Shown here: positions 25,901 to 40,900 of the stretch, piece after piece
Layout of the letters: every line of letters starts with the position of its first letter
Numbering within the stretch: position 1 is the first letter of the stretch
DNA from: Liolophura sinensis
Taxonomy: Eukaryota; Mollusca; Polyplacophora; Chitonida; Chitonidae
DNA: 64,000 bases
Assembly (NCBI RefSeq): GCF_032854445.1
Contig: NC_088295.1
Span: 83,432,644 to 83,496,643 of the forward strand
Reading direction: 5' to 3'
Position numbers and translations under genes: made by a program
The notes under the pieces: model-generated
The model's database searches: none
Seen by the model: only the letters and a program-made list of their open reading frames with translations
Told to the model about the DNA's origin: nothing

Positions 25901-28900
25901 TAACCGCCTTCCAGGTTATCACAGTATTCACCAAATTGACACGGCGATTTCGGCAAGCATTCATCATCGTCTGAAACCAAAAAATATCATAAATTGTTTG
26001 ACTGATTGATTGATTATTGTTTAAGACCATACTCAAAATTTGCTGATTTACATGATGATGTTGCTTCAAAAAGGTAAACTTTTAGGTGAAACTGTAGTAT
26101 TCTATATGTCATTTAGCATGTGTCCAGTCTTACCAGTGCAGTTTTTCTTGTTTTCATCCAGAGTGAAGCCTGGCCTACACCCACAGCTGTAACTACCTGG
26201 CAAATTTCTACACATCTCCTCATGTTCACAATCATTGGCAGTCAGACATTCATTTACATCTGCAAGTAGAACACAAGACAAGTTAGTCTAAGATTGTCAG
26301 TACCAATGCCCTGTGACCCTCTCTTGATAAACGCACAGTATATCACACCTATCCATGTATAATGAGATTAAATTTTGAATGTCTTACAGACCAAACATAT
26401 CTACCAATCAAAAGCATCTCACATACTCTATATGTAGGTAACCTCTAAATATTAGTGTTATCATTCATTAGTAAGTTTTACGCGAATTTCAGAGAATTCT
26501 TATCTCACACTAAATATATCAAAATTATGTCTTGATCAAGTTGGCTGTCAAATTTGTGACAATATCTGCTGCAAATTTTATCAAAATCAGTCAATATTAC
26601 TAAATAATCACAGCATGTAACCAACATTCAATCACATTCAAAGAAATCACATGCTTTTGAAACTGATGTGAGCTGACAAAAAACTAACAAAAAAACTTGC
26701 AGAGTAAGTATTATCAAATTTGGACCCGGGGCAGTTATTTCACAGGAACCAATGACCAATCAGAATGAAAGAAATCATTAAACATACAACACTTTTGCAC
26801 AGATTTATCAATCTTTCAAACTTTAATAATTAGTGTGAAGTTAACACAACATGAGCCTGCTTAAAGCTAAATTTTATACGAAATTTAACAATATTTAAAG
26901 CAGTTGTTGCAATGACAAACTGAAGTTTTCAAACCTAATCTGAGGTTTCACACACTCAATGTAATGTGTGAGTTTCATTGTTTTCCTCAGGTTAGCTTTC
27001 AACATTTCACACAGCCTGACTGGCTAGCCCACACAACCAGAGAGAAATAGCCACAATATAACCCTATCCCCAGCACCTTTATAGAGGGGGAGGGGTAAAA
27101 TCACCCCATTTGAAATAAGCAGCTGTTGCCTATATTCCCATTGCATTTATTTACATAGATTACTTGCTCCTAAGTTTCTGCCCACTATAATGTTGGCTGT
27201 CGTCATATCAGTGAAATATTCTGGAGTACAGCGTAAAAAACATAAATTAAATATATAAATAAATTGCTCTTGAAATGTCCAAATGATTTGGTAAGTTTTT
27301 TATTTATTTATATGACAAATAAATACAAGTTTATGCTGTTGGGAGGAACACTTCACATACGAATAGTGGAAAGCATTATGGTTGGATGAAACCAGAGTGC
27401 AGGGGAAAGCCATGACAATTCGCCAGTCACTGGCCAGAGAGGAAGCTATCACGAGCTGGGCTGATCTCCCAGTGACTTCATTGGTGAAAGTCAGTGTGAG
27501 TCCAGACAGTTCAATCTAGGTGTCAAGGCTTGTACACCAGCGGTCAACCAACGGGGATGGAAAGACACAGAAATGTCCGAGGTGAACAAACTGAACCAGT
27601 ATCCGAATCTTGTACCATGCTACTATATACACTGTACATGTAAGTTGTCAATATAGTCAAATAATGTAGATCGTATACTGACCGTAACATATGCTCCCAT
27701 TCCCACTCAAGCCTTCTGGGCATGGTCCACATTCAAACTGACCAACCCCTGTGGTACAGTTAACCCCTGGGTAACAGGGCTTCTCAATCGCACACACATC
27801 ATACGTCTCCATGCAGAAATCCCCACGGTACCCCAGCTGGCAATTACAGTTATTCAAATAATAACGCTCTGAAATGTAATCAAAACTTTCAGATATCAGC
27901 AAAAAACTAAACATGAAAAATGTTTGCACCAGATATCAACAGTGAGCCGGGAATGTTGACACTTCTCAGTAACCACCCCCTCCCAGATATCTACAGTGAG
28001 CCGGGAATGTTGGTACCACTCAGTAACCACACCCTCCCAGGTATCGACAGTGAGTCTGGAATGTTGGTATCACTCAGTAATGACCCCCTCCCAGATATCG
28101 ACAGTGAGCCGGGAATGTTGGTATCACTCAGTAATGACCCCCTCCCAGATATCGACAGTGAGCCGGGAATGTTGGTATCACTCAGTAATGACCCCCTCCC
28201 AGGTATCTACAGTGAGCCTGGAATGTTGGCACTACTCAGTAATGACCCCCTCCCAGATATCAACAGCGAACCTGGAGTCTTGGTACCACTCAGTAACCAC
28301 ACCCTCCCAGGTATCGACAGTGAGCCGGGAATGTTGGTATCACTCAGTAATGACCCCCTCCCAGATATCAACAGTGAACCTGGAATGTTGGTACCACTCA
28401 GTAACCACACCCTCCCAGGTATCAACAGTGAGTATGGAATGTTGGTATCACTCAGTAATGACCCCCTCCCAGATATCAACAGCGAACCTGGAGTCTTGGT
28501 ACCACTCAGTAACCACACCCTCCCAGGTATCGACAGTGAGCCGGGAATGTTGGTATCACTCAGTAATGACCCCCTCCGAGATATCAACAGTGAACCTGGA
28601 ATGTTGGTACCACTCAGTAACCACACCCTCCCAGGTATCAACAGTGAGCCGGGAATGTTGGTATCACTCAGTAATGACCCCCTCCCAGATATCTACAGTG
28701 AGCCTGGAATGTTGGCACTACTCAGTAACCACACCCTCCCAGGTATCAACAGTGAACCTGGAATGTTGGCACTACTCAGTAACCACACCCTCCCAGGTAT
28801 CAACAGTGAACCTGGAATGTTGGCACTACTCAGTAATGACCCCCTCCCAGATATCAACAATGAACCTGGAATGTTGGCACTACTTAGTAACCACCCCCTC

Positions 28901-31900
28901 CCAGATATCAACAGCGAACCTGGAGTCTTGGGCTATGCAGTAACCACACAGTTAACAGTTAAGTTGGAATGATCAAAGCTCACATTCAGCTCTTTCTCTA
29001 ATACATCCTTAATAGCAAAAGATGACAGGACAAATTTCAGCAAATTAATACTTGCACAATATTTACCACCATCGATCTACCAAAATGAGAGCTTTATGAT
29101 ACTGATATCATAGAGTGGAAATACACAACCATTCTGCTAGTATTGTTAAGCATATAGATAAGATACATGTACCTATATCAACAGCCTATACCCTCTTTAC
29201 AAAATACAACATAAAACTCATTTTAGTTATCAGGACTGAAGTGATTTGCCTAATACAACTGTTGACATTTTTTTTGATGATTTTTTATCATTAAATAACC
29301 CACCTTGGAGACTGCATTTACAACAATTCATTTGTAATTTCATGTTGGATTATAATTTCACATTACAACTTTAATTCAGTTATAATTTCTTACATTCTCA
29401 TTATTACGTCCTTATTAAAAGGCACCTCCATCCCAACCCACCCCATCCTGCCAAATCCCAAAGCCAAACCCGGCCTCTCTCAAGTCTTACAATTACAATT
29501 ATCATAGTCAATGTTCCTCACCTGCATTATTGTCACGGTTGTCAATGACAGGTAAGCATTCAGCCTTGTCACGACATGCACATACATGGATCTCTGGCCA
29601 GTAGATGTCTGCCCCACCACGGCCATCCTCAGCTATCAGCTTCAACACGATGCTAGTGTTACGAGACAGAGCATGGGGAGTCAGTTTTATGTAAGTCTGC
29701 CCATCCGTCTCTGTAATAAGGTAGACAGACCAAGTGAAAGAACTTACATGGTACACATGCAAAACTCATACATGAAATCAGCCTGTTTTGAACTTAGATT
29801 GAGTAAGCGCTTGGAGTTTAACGTCGTACTTAACAACTGTTCAGTCAAATGACACCGAAGGCGTCCTTAAGAGTCCAGGCATGTATGTACAGTGTGCCTC
29901 CTTGTTGCGAGACGGATTTCCACCACTCTTTCATCTAGTTCTGCATACTGAGACGACTTACCAAAGGCACGTAAGCCACCCTGCTCAAGCCATTACACAG
30001 ATAGGGGTCAATGAGTCATTGCACTATCCCCTTAATGCTACAACTTCCTCTTTTTTAAGGTTTTAGTTGTGACCCGACCCTGGATTGACCCTGGATCAAC
30101 CAACCCAGACACTCTACCAACTGTTCTGTACGGGCCTGCGTGTTGTTTTGAACTTGATCTGAGGGACAATGGAGCTATTTTACATGTTTTCAAACTCAGA
30201 ATCAGCTGTTATTGTATGGAAACTGATGACCAAGTAGAAGGAAGGAATCATTCAGTGTGCAAAACTTACGCACACTTATGCAGGTTGCTGGCAGACCTTC
30301 CCACTTACGGCCGGAGAGGAAGCCAGCATGAGCTGGACTTGAACTCACAGCGACCGCATTGGTGAGAGGCTTCTGGGTCATTACGTTGCGCTAGTGCACT
30401 AACCGACTGAGTCACGGAGGCCCCTTGCTTAATGTAAACTACATACTTAGAAGAGAGTTCTAGTATGATCAATAGTAACCACGGAGAAGTAGAATCATCA
30501 GAGAAATGTTTTGATTCCATAATTATCCTCCTGACATTAACACTCTCAGTAATGTTCGTGAAGAAAGTAGTCATCAAAGCCAATAACTAAAAAAAAACAT
30601 TCATTAATGGTCATAACTGAAGTAAACAGTCATTCATGTTAATAACTGAAGAAAATAGCCATTAATGGTCACAGTGGAAGAAAAAGAGTCAACAATAAAA
30701 CACAGCCAGATAACATGCATCTTCGGATCACAGCCAGATAACATGCATCTTCGGATCACAGCCAGATAACATGCATCTTCGGATCACAGCCAGATAACAT
30801 GCATCTTCGGACATATTTACTGAAATGATCTCCTAAAGCAATACGGAATTTAAGGGAAATAATAAAGGTAACAAGTAAAACCATCATGAGTATTTGTACA
30901 AACTTATCATTAACACTACCTTACTGTACTGGTAATGGGAATCATGAATCTTCACCATTATTTAACCATATTACCATTCTTGACTGCTTCTATCGGCAAT
31001 ACAGCTTGTGTAAACAAGAATGCCACACTGTCCTCTGTGTCATTGTCATAAGCATTAATGGCCACTTCTAGCTCCTCTCCAATCACAAGATTGATGGGGT
31101 CAGGCATGTTGAAAAATACAGGAGGCATGTTCTCTGTGAAAAACAACATTACAAAACTGATCACACATCACCTTCTGCATAAAGTGTAACAACTACTGGC
31201 ACAATCTGCCTCTAAGCCCACACAAAAGCTGAATAAGTACACAGGGATTAATATTTATTCGCTTGATTGTTGTTGGATTTATTTTGTTTATTTATTTGAT
31301 TGGTGTTTTATGCCGTACTCAAGAATATTTCATTTATCTATGGCGGCCAGCATTATGGTGGGAGGAAACCCGGTTGAAACCCACGACCATCTGCAGGTTG
31401 CTGGAAAACTTTGCCATGTAGGGCCAGAGAGGAAGCCAGCAAGAGGTGGACTTGAACTCACAGCAACCACATTGGTGAGAGGCTCCTGGGTCATTATGCT
31501 ACACTAGCGTGCTAACTAACTGAGGATTGTTGTTTGAAGCCATATTCGAATTCGGATGAGTTTTTCAGATTAATATACGATGGCGGTCAATTTTATGGGT
31601 GGAGGAAACCGGAATGCCTGGGGTAAACCCTGCAGTGTCCACGGGTAAGATACTGGTCAGCAAGTTTCCAAACTGCGACATACAGATATGAACAATATAA
31701 GCCCCAGCTATACCTCAGATATACCTCAGGAACTGAAAGCAATTTTTGAATATGAGATAATGTACATGTCCCTCAAATACACATCAGTAACTTTGGAAAA
31801 AATGAAAATCAACACCTCAGGTACACCTAAGAAACTATGACAGTTTTTGAATATAATAAAGTGATCATGTCCCTCAAGTACACCTCAGACAAAGTCTTCA

Positions 31901-34900
31901 ACAAATGTATTAAGACTGTGCAAACAGCCATTTGAGCATTATCACCACCAAGGCCCCTGGAACAGTGAGGGCCGTCTAGAAATGGCCTGGTTTAAACAGA
32001 CACCTCATACATGTACATCTGAGAAACTCCAACGAAAGCACTTTAATTTGGATTCCCATGACAAAGAAGTGCCATAGTTGCCTACTTTCAAACTTTTTCA
32101 TATTGGAAGAGTATATCTCTCCTGAAACTGGTTCTTTATTTCAGTTACCACTGAAACATTATACAATAGTATGTACAATTGTATTGGATTTCTGATTTCA
32201 TATGCCACCAATATGATTATCCAACTTCACTTCTCTGCATAACAGAAACAATTCAATATATTTCAAGCTAATTAAAATTCTTATCCATTAAACTCGTGCT
32301 AAACAAAATATATTTGTTTTGTCTCGTACTTGTATTCGCAGTCTAGAACTGACATACTGCCTTTAATTATTCATTTATTCATACACATCCATTACATCAG
32401 CTGCATACTTTTGCCAAGCCCATTAAACTACAGAAAAGTTATTATTAAAGATAAAATTTATCTGAAAACTTCCATGAAAATGGCTTGTTCTGTGACAAAA
32501 AACAAACCACGTACTGATCATGCTGGCAACCTCCTCGGCTTCAGCCTGTTGTTGTTTGGTCTTATTCGCCAGGGCAATGTTGCCTGTAGCTGCAAAGTCC
32601 ACCAGACAGGCTGTGTTGTTGCCACACAATGCTTGGGCCTCAGCCCTCACCGTGTCATTAGGGAAGAGTTCCTCAATACCCATCTCTCTGTAAAACGTGG
32701 GCATGAAGTCTTTGGGGTTGAAGTCCACATGGCTCTCGGGAAAATCAAGGCTGTAGTTAAATAAGGAATCCGATTCGTTGAAAACTTGCCCTAGAGTTTA
32801 CAAATGACAAAACACATTTATTTGTTGGATGACTTATCACATGACAAAGTCCGTGTTTTTATACTGGCTGGAAAATAAAGTGTGGTAGAAGTTTTTCTGA
32901 TTGGATTATTTATCATATATCATATTGCAAATTTGACAGGTTGGAGTTTTGGTCATATAATAGTGGAAGTTCTACAGGTTGGATGACTGGTCCAACAACA
33001 TTGTACAAATTTTACAGGTCGGAGGTTGGGTCACATAACAGTGCAAGTTCTACAGGTGGGATGACTGGTCCAATAACATTGTACAAATTTTACAGGTCGG
33101 AGGTTGGGTCATATAACAGTGCAAGTTCTACAGGTTGGATGACTGGTCCACCAACATTGTACAAATTTTACAGGTTGGAGGTTGGGTCATATAACAGTAC
33201 AAGTTCTACAGGTTGGATGACTGGTCCACCAACATTGTACAAATTTTACAGGTTGGAGGTTGGGTCATATAACAGTGCAAGTTTTACAGGTGGGATGACT
33301 GGTCCAATAACATTGTACAAATTTTACAGGTCGGAGGTTGGGTCATATAACAGTGCAAGTTGTACAGGTTGGATGACTGGTCCACCAACATTGTACAAAT
33401 TTTACAGGTTGGAGGTTTGGTCATATAACAGTGCAAGTTTTACAGGTGGGATGACTGGTCCAATAACATTGTACAAATTTTACAGGTCGGAGGTTTGGTC
33501 ATATAACAGTGCAAGTTTTACAGGTTGGATGACTGGTCCAATAACATTGTACAAATTTTACAGGTCGGAGGTTGGGTCATATAACAGTGCAAGATGGATG
33601 ATCATTAGTGATTGCATGGTTGATCAAGAAAAAGTACATGCATTTTACCACCGGTGTTGCCTATCTAAAATCTTTGTCCAATAAGCAAGTGTGATAATGT
33701 CAGGTACATAAAATACAATTACGCAGTCAATCACAGTTTTTGACTGCTAATAAATTCAACCTGTGGCATGCATCAAATGAACCTGCCACACGCCTTCTAC
33801 ATGTATACATGTATCCCTTGCCCAGGTAATCACCTATAAAAACACCTGCTGGGGATGCAGTATGTACTATACTTTATCACTACTACAGTCTGGTTAGAGA
33901 ATTGAGCCAGACAGATAACCCAGGGTTATCTTTAAATACAAAGAACATTAACTGAAGTATACAACAAATCAAAGACCATTAAACACTATCCAGAAATATA
34001 CATGTGGTTTTGATACCTTTCTTTTTCTACCTAGTGAAATGAATTTGAAACTTAGAATTCTGGTGGACTTTTCTGACCATATTGTATATCAGTGACACCA
34101 CTTAACATACATACACTGTACACAAATTTCATCATTCCCAACGCAATGACACATACATGTTGGCCCCATATGTGAAAATATAGAAATACATTTGCTGACA
34201 AGGAAACAGACTATTTCAAGCTAAAAATAAGGATGTGACATCACTGACACCCTTTGAGACACCAAGAATCATCATAAAATAGTTAAATATGTTAACGAAC
34301 CCTTATTCTCAGGTGTCACTTACATGAAGTACCAAACAGGTACAAACTCTCTTCTGAAGAATCCATTGGAAGAAGGGTTCCATTTCTCATTCGGAAATGC
34401 TTGCTGTCTGTCATTGCCATCAACCCTGAAGCCTGCCCGTTGTTCATGGCAGTGGGGATGGAGGCAAAGATTCCCAGATTTTGGATACCTTTGGTCACCT
34501 GGGTCAGAAACACAGGAATTAAAATATTTCACCTTTTCAAGCTTTTTCAAGTTGTACTGTTGATTTCATGAATGCAACATTTCAAGGATGATGGCTGATA
34601 GGTAGAAAACAGTAACAATTAAATATGTCTAATTTTACCATGAAAAAGGCATTTACAGAGTTACCTAGTACAACCAATATGAAAAATTCTTCAATATGAC
34701 GCTAAACAAAAATAAACAACACAAAAGAGGCATAGGTAAATGATATGAAGTCCCTTGTTCTTAATATATCTGGTGCATGCATGTCGTGTCATTTTAGTTT
34801 TCCAGCAGGGGCCTCCGTTGCCCAGGTGATTAGCATGTCAGCGTGGCGCAATGACCCAGAAGCCTCCAACCAATGCGGAGTTCAAATTCTGCTTACGCTG

Positions 34901-37900
34901 GCTTCCTCCACGGCCATATGTAGGAAGGTCTGCCAGAAGCCTACGAATGGTCGTGGGTTTCTCCCGGGCTCTGCCCAGTTTCCTCCCACCATAATGACGG
35001 ACACCGTTGTATAAGTGAAATATTCTTGAGTATGGCATGAAACATCAATCAAATGAATAAATATATTCTAGCGGACCTTAAAATCTGAGGGCAGTAATCA
35101 ATCTCACTCCCTCCACTTCAGCTTAAGTTAGATTAATGATAATAAATGTTTCTATGCATAGTTTTAATTAAACTGCTTGTTATATGTACATAATGACTAA
35201 GTTTTTACATCGCCACTTTGCCTGATGAGCAAGACTTGCACCAACACGGAGAAGAAACAGGCCAGTAGATAAAGTAAAAGAACCTTCACCAGAGTGGGCT
35301 GGATTGGTTTAATAACTTGGTGAATGTAATTAGCTAAAAAATTAAACCACCTCCCGAGGTTGTCACCAACTGATTAGAATCCATTACCTTATTTAAATTG
35401 TTTACAGACTAATTAATATGCTAAATTTGAAATATATTTGTTCTATTGGGCTGCTGCGTGCTATGTACATGTGACAAAAGTGACAAAAGTGACAAAACCT
35501 AAGAAAAATGGAGTTTACCAAAAGTTTAAAGGTCAATGGGGTATATGCATACACGGACAGACGGGAGAGATGCCAGATCACATCCACCAACCAATAAAAC
35601 ATGAGCACAATATTATCTTAAATATATCAAAAATCAATAAAACAAACATATTGTTGACCAAAGACACTATAATAATCATTTATTTTATACCTTGAAATTC
35701 ACTCCTGAGGCAAATGCGATGCGAATAAATGCATTCTCCTTGATTACGATGACTTGTGACGAATGATGACATTCATCATGTCTACATACTTTGCCATCAA
35801 CAGCAATTTCCATGGGATGTGAAGCATTCTTGTATCGGACTTCTATATTTGATGAGTCATCTGCCTATGTAAAAAATAAATAAAATTGGAATCAATTGTA
35901 CATTACTTTTGAAGGATTTATAAAAATGATTCACACTCAAACAAATTAAAACACAACCTAAATCACATGTCCGGTCATAAGTGAGAGGGTCTTGCAACAA
36001 CCTGCGGATGGTCGTGACTTTTCCTGAGCCCTGCCCTGTTTCCTCCCACCATAACACTGGCCGCTCTCATGTACATGAAACATTCTTGAGTATGTCATAA
36101 AACACCAATCAAATAAATAAATAAAACACATAAATCACAAGTTACGTGTTTATTTAGCTTTGTGTAAGCTTTACTGGTCAACCGTTAAATACTGTATTTC
36201 ACCTGTTTAGCTCTTGTTCATGTCAGACTTTTTTGTTGATTCTGATCCCACCACAGTACTGAGTCACTTTTATAATAGTTTGTTTTTGTTTTTTGAGAAG
36301 GCTGATTAAATTCCCATAAGAAAAACTTAAGTGTTGGCATTAAAAGTATCATTTTATGGAATTTATGTGCTTCTGGAAATGCATTTTTATAGGCCAATCT
36401 TTAAGTGTAATACAGTGTTTTAGGCACACATATATAATGATGGTGTGTACTTGCAGCAGTTCAAATATTCTCATATCCAAATGTGCACCACTGAGATGCT
36501 GTATTCAAAAAAAGTGAAACTCGGCCTCTAAAATGTGTCTTCCTGTGGGCTCACCTGCACGAACTAACTTTCCTTCCCGCTAAATATTGCATATTACATT
36601 CAGGAGACATTTTAATTCATATAATACAAGTAGTTACCCCATTGTTCTAATTTTTGGGACATCTAGTCTCCTCTTTTTAGCCAATATGCATGTAATTGTA
36701 ACAGCCATCAATACATAGCTTTTGTTTTCTCACAGTTAGTCCAACTAACAAACCCATCAAAACAACAGAAGTGAGACAGAAGTGTAATTATTTCTTTTCA
36801 GATCTATTATTAAATGTCCTATAAATTAGAAGAAAAAAACTATTAAGACCACATACATTAAGAGAATAATGGACTCTCTTCAGTCAAATTAAAAATACAT
36901 ACTTGAATATGTACTGCCTATTATAGGCCTACACGTCTCTGCAAAAAATAATCTACTTTAATTTCTTAACCTTTTCGCATATGAAAGAGCAACTTTCAGT
37001 GCAATTCATGCACATTTATAATTAGAGTGAGTGAGTGCTTGGGGTTTAACGTCGTACTCAACAATTTTTCAGTCATATGACGACGAAGGAATCATTAGGG
37101 TGCATGTACGTGTAATGTGCCTCCTTGTTGCAGGACGAATTTCCACCGCTCTTTTATTTAGTGCTGCTTCACTGAGACGACTTACCGAAGGCAAGTAAGC
37201 CGCCCCGCCCGAGCCATTATACTGATACGGGTCAACCAGTCGTTGCACTATCCCCTTCATGCTGAACGCCAAGCAAGGAAGTTACAACTTCCTCTTTTAA
37301 AGTCTTAGGTGTGACTTGATCAAGGATTGATCCTGGTTCCACCGGTCCCGAAGTGGATGCTCTACCACATATAATTAGATTTTGGAGACAAAACTACATT
37401 GGTTGGAATGGCCACATTCAGGGCTTCACAAAAAGTATAATTTAAGCATACTTCACAGAATAATACATTCAGAATATGTTTGAATAAGCACCTTGCCAAC
37501 AAGCTAAATGGCTGAGTTATCACAGTATATCATACAGGAACAGGAGTTTACCTTCATGGCAAACGCTACATATTCTGTGGCGTTCACATCACTTGATCCC
37601 TGAGCTCTCGCTGTCCTGCACTGGATTTCCAATGAACTGTGAGAAAAGACGAAAGGAATATGCTAGGGTAGGAGTCATAATCAAGCACCTATCACATACA
37701 TTTAAGTTATCATTAAGGATTTCTTTAATTTTACCCATCTTGCTTTATCTAAATCTAAGTCCACATGTAGTACAGGATCATAAAGAAAGAGATATACACG
37801 TACTTCAACTAAGAACACCTACATGTAGTTTGACATATTATCCAGGGTGTTACCCAGTCATTTATTTCATCGATGATTCATGTAAAACTGCAGATTTCAC

Positions 37901-40900
37901 TCATATCATTGGTATTATGTCTGAAAAACCTGAATGAAAATACCTAGCATACTCAACGCATTACCCATCACCTAACCATGGCAGAACAAAGGTGTTATTA
38001 AGGGAAGCATGAAAACCACCTAGAAAATGAAGAGTATGGTTTAAAAGGAAGAAAAGCTATGAAAAATGAAATGGCAAAATAACTTTATTTAACATCCCCT
38101 GTATTTCATGCATAATGCTTGTTAACGGTCGGAAATGACATCACTGATTGAGAATGAAAAGGAGTGCAAGATCAGATTGGTATCCCCAATCCCCAAATCA
38201 TGTTTCTTCCCTCACAGACTTGTCTTCACAGCTATCACTGTGTAAGTCACAACTACAGGCCATATAATCAAAACAAATGACTGCTGAAGCCTTAAAATAA
38301 CTTAAGTTTAAAGCCATTTGTCCACTGAGAACTTTTATGAACTTTTGTATGTTGAGGCACTGACACTGATTTGCATATTAATAAAACCAATCATTTCACG
38401 CATCACTGAAGACATTACCTGGACTATGTATTGCCTAAATCATGTTCTACATCATGATTATTACCAACACAACAGCATAAATAAAACAAACAATACACTT
38501 TCGTACCAATACATCACATGACTACACTCACTCAGTTTTCCACAGGACAAATTCCCCCAAGCCATTAAATGTGTACTCCGTCCCGTGAAACGTTGTTACA
38601 TGTGGGTCTCCCCAGGAAATACCTACAGCATGAAAAAAAACATCCCATGAAATACATGAACCACTTTCATAAGTAAGGAACAATTATTGACTTATCTGAT
38701 TGTTGTCTGACCCCATGCTCAAGAATTTTCTAATTACATGTTGTTGGTCAGTTGTGTGAGTGCAGAAAACTGGAGTACCCACAGTAAACTTTGTAAGAGA
38801 TCACCTTTGCAAGTTAGAGATCAAGTTCTAGGTCTGATTTACCAAATACATGTACGAATAAGCCTACACCATTTTTTGTGGAGGGCAAGTGGTCTTCACT
38901 GAACATGACAGATAGCTACATGTAAGTCAAATGGTCAAACCAACATCATAGATTGCAAAATTTTCACCATGGCCCCTCAGTGACAGTAGGGAATCAGAAA
39001 TGGCATGACAAAAAAGGTTCACCACCAACCCACAGTGACAGAGGGGAATCAGAAATGGCATGACAAAAAGGGTTCACCACCAACCCACAGTGACAGTGGG
39101 GAATCAGAAATGGCATGACAAAAAAAGGTTCACCACGGACCCACAGTGACAGAGGGGAATCAGAAATGGCATGACAAAAAAGGTTTACCACAGACCCACA
39201 GTGACAGTGGGGAATCAGAAATGGCATGACAAAAAAGGTTCACCACGGACCCACAGTGACAGTGGGGAATCAGAAATAGCATGACAAAAAAGGTTCACCA
39301 CAGACCCACAGTAACAGTGGGGCATGGGAAATGGCATGACAAAAAAGGTTCACCACAGACCCACAGTGACAGTGGGGTATGAGAAATGGTTTGACAAAAA
39401 ATGTTCAGCAAAGCACTATCCTGACCTTCATGTGATGAAGCATATGCAGTTCATGCCATAAATCAACAAATAAGTATAAACTGTTCTTATATTCCCTTTT
39501 GGTCATATGTGGGAAGGTCCGTCAACAACATGTGGCTGGTTGTGGGTTTCCCCCAGGCTCCACTTAGCTTCCTTTCGCCATAATACTGGCCGGCGTCGCA
39601 TAAGTTAAATATTTTTAATAAATCAAATAAATAAATATATTCCATTTCATATTGAAAGTCTGACCCAGGAGCCTCCTTTCAATGCACTCACTGTGAGTTC
39701 AAGCCCAGTTCATACCGGCTTCCTCTCTGGCTGCACCTGAGAAGGTCTGGCAGCAACCTGCTGATGTTTGTAGGTTTCCCTTGGGCTCTGCCCCGGTTTC
39801 TCCCAACATAATACTGGCTGCTGCCGTATAAGTGAACTATTCTGGAGTATAGTGTAAAATACCCATCAAATAAATAATAAACAAATAAATATTTAAAGTC
39901 ATGAATCAAAATTCCTGTCAAAAAAAAGGGATGTTAAAAACACAATTACACAGGAAGGAAGAGTTACTTCCCCTTTACAGTGGGCACATAGATACCTATT
40001 TAAATCTTAATGTTTCTGGTAGAGTATAACAGTTTGGACTAGACTTACCCTGAGTCGGAGGCTGATAACCTGAGCAGTCATCAGATGGGAAAACTTCATA
40101 AAACTTATGACACGTATGTGAATCTTCACAGCAGGCAGCCCAGCCCTCTGCCTGGTTCACAGATGACAGGGAAATGTTAGGGTAGCCTCCCCCTGGATAA
40201 CCTTTCTCCAAGAAAAAGGCAGCACTAAAAGGTAGGAACAACAAAGGTACTTAGTATTAGGAGTGAACTTCATTCCAGTTAGCATCAAGTCTTCCACAAA
40301 TCAATTAAGAAAGTATAAGCAATTTATACACCTGGCATTACTTTTGATGACCATCAAATCTTATTTTCCAAATAATTCAGCACCCTTTACTCAGCAGAAT
40401 GGTGATAGATGGGTCTCAGCTGAACAACGACCACTGTTCTTTTTGCAATGAATGAGTACCAGTTTGTCAACATAAGCTGATCGAAAAAACAGGATTGGAC
40501 AATACACTACGCAGTTTTGTTCAGATCTTTCAAGCAAGGCCTATACTTCAGATGACATGAATTACATTTATATGCTTTCTTTCCAGTGAGAATGTACACT
40601 GACCATACAATTTTTGGACGGGATATAAATAGGTGTTATTTAGTTATCTGATTTTTTCCATCGAAAAAAAATGTCACATTCAGATAACCTACATACATGT
40701 CCATTCTCTAATGTCTATATACATGCAGAACTGCTAAAGTGTAACTGAAAGTACACAATGTATTCACTATTCAGATCTAAAATGTGAGTGAAATGTTGTT
40801 CCATGAACACACCTGTCATATTTACAATGCTGTTTCGGTTCAAACCATGGATGGGCTGTGTTGGTGTTTTTGTCATAGTAGAAGTTACCATCTAGTCGAG

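Noticed and set aside
27920-28972. Long plus-strand reading frame of about 350 codons
   Set aside because: It is exactly the 54-bp minisatellite; three frames are open together because the period is divisible by three. No codon bias or splice context.
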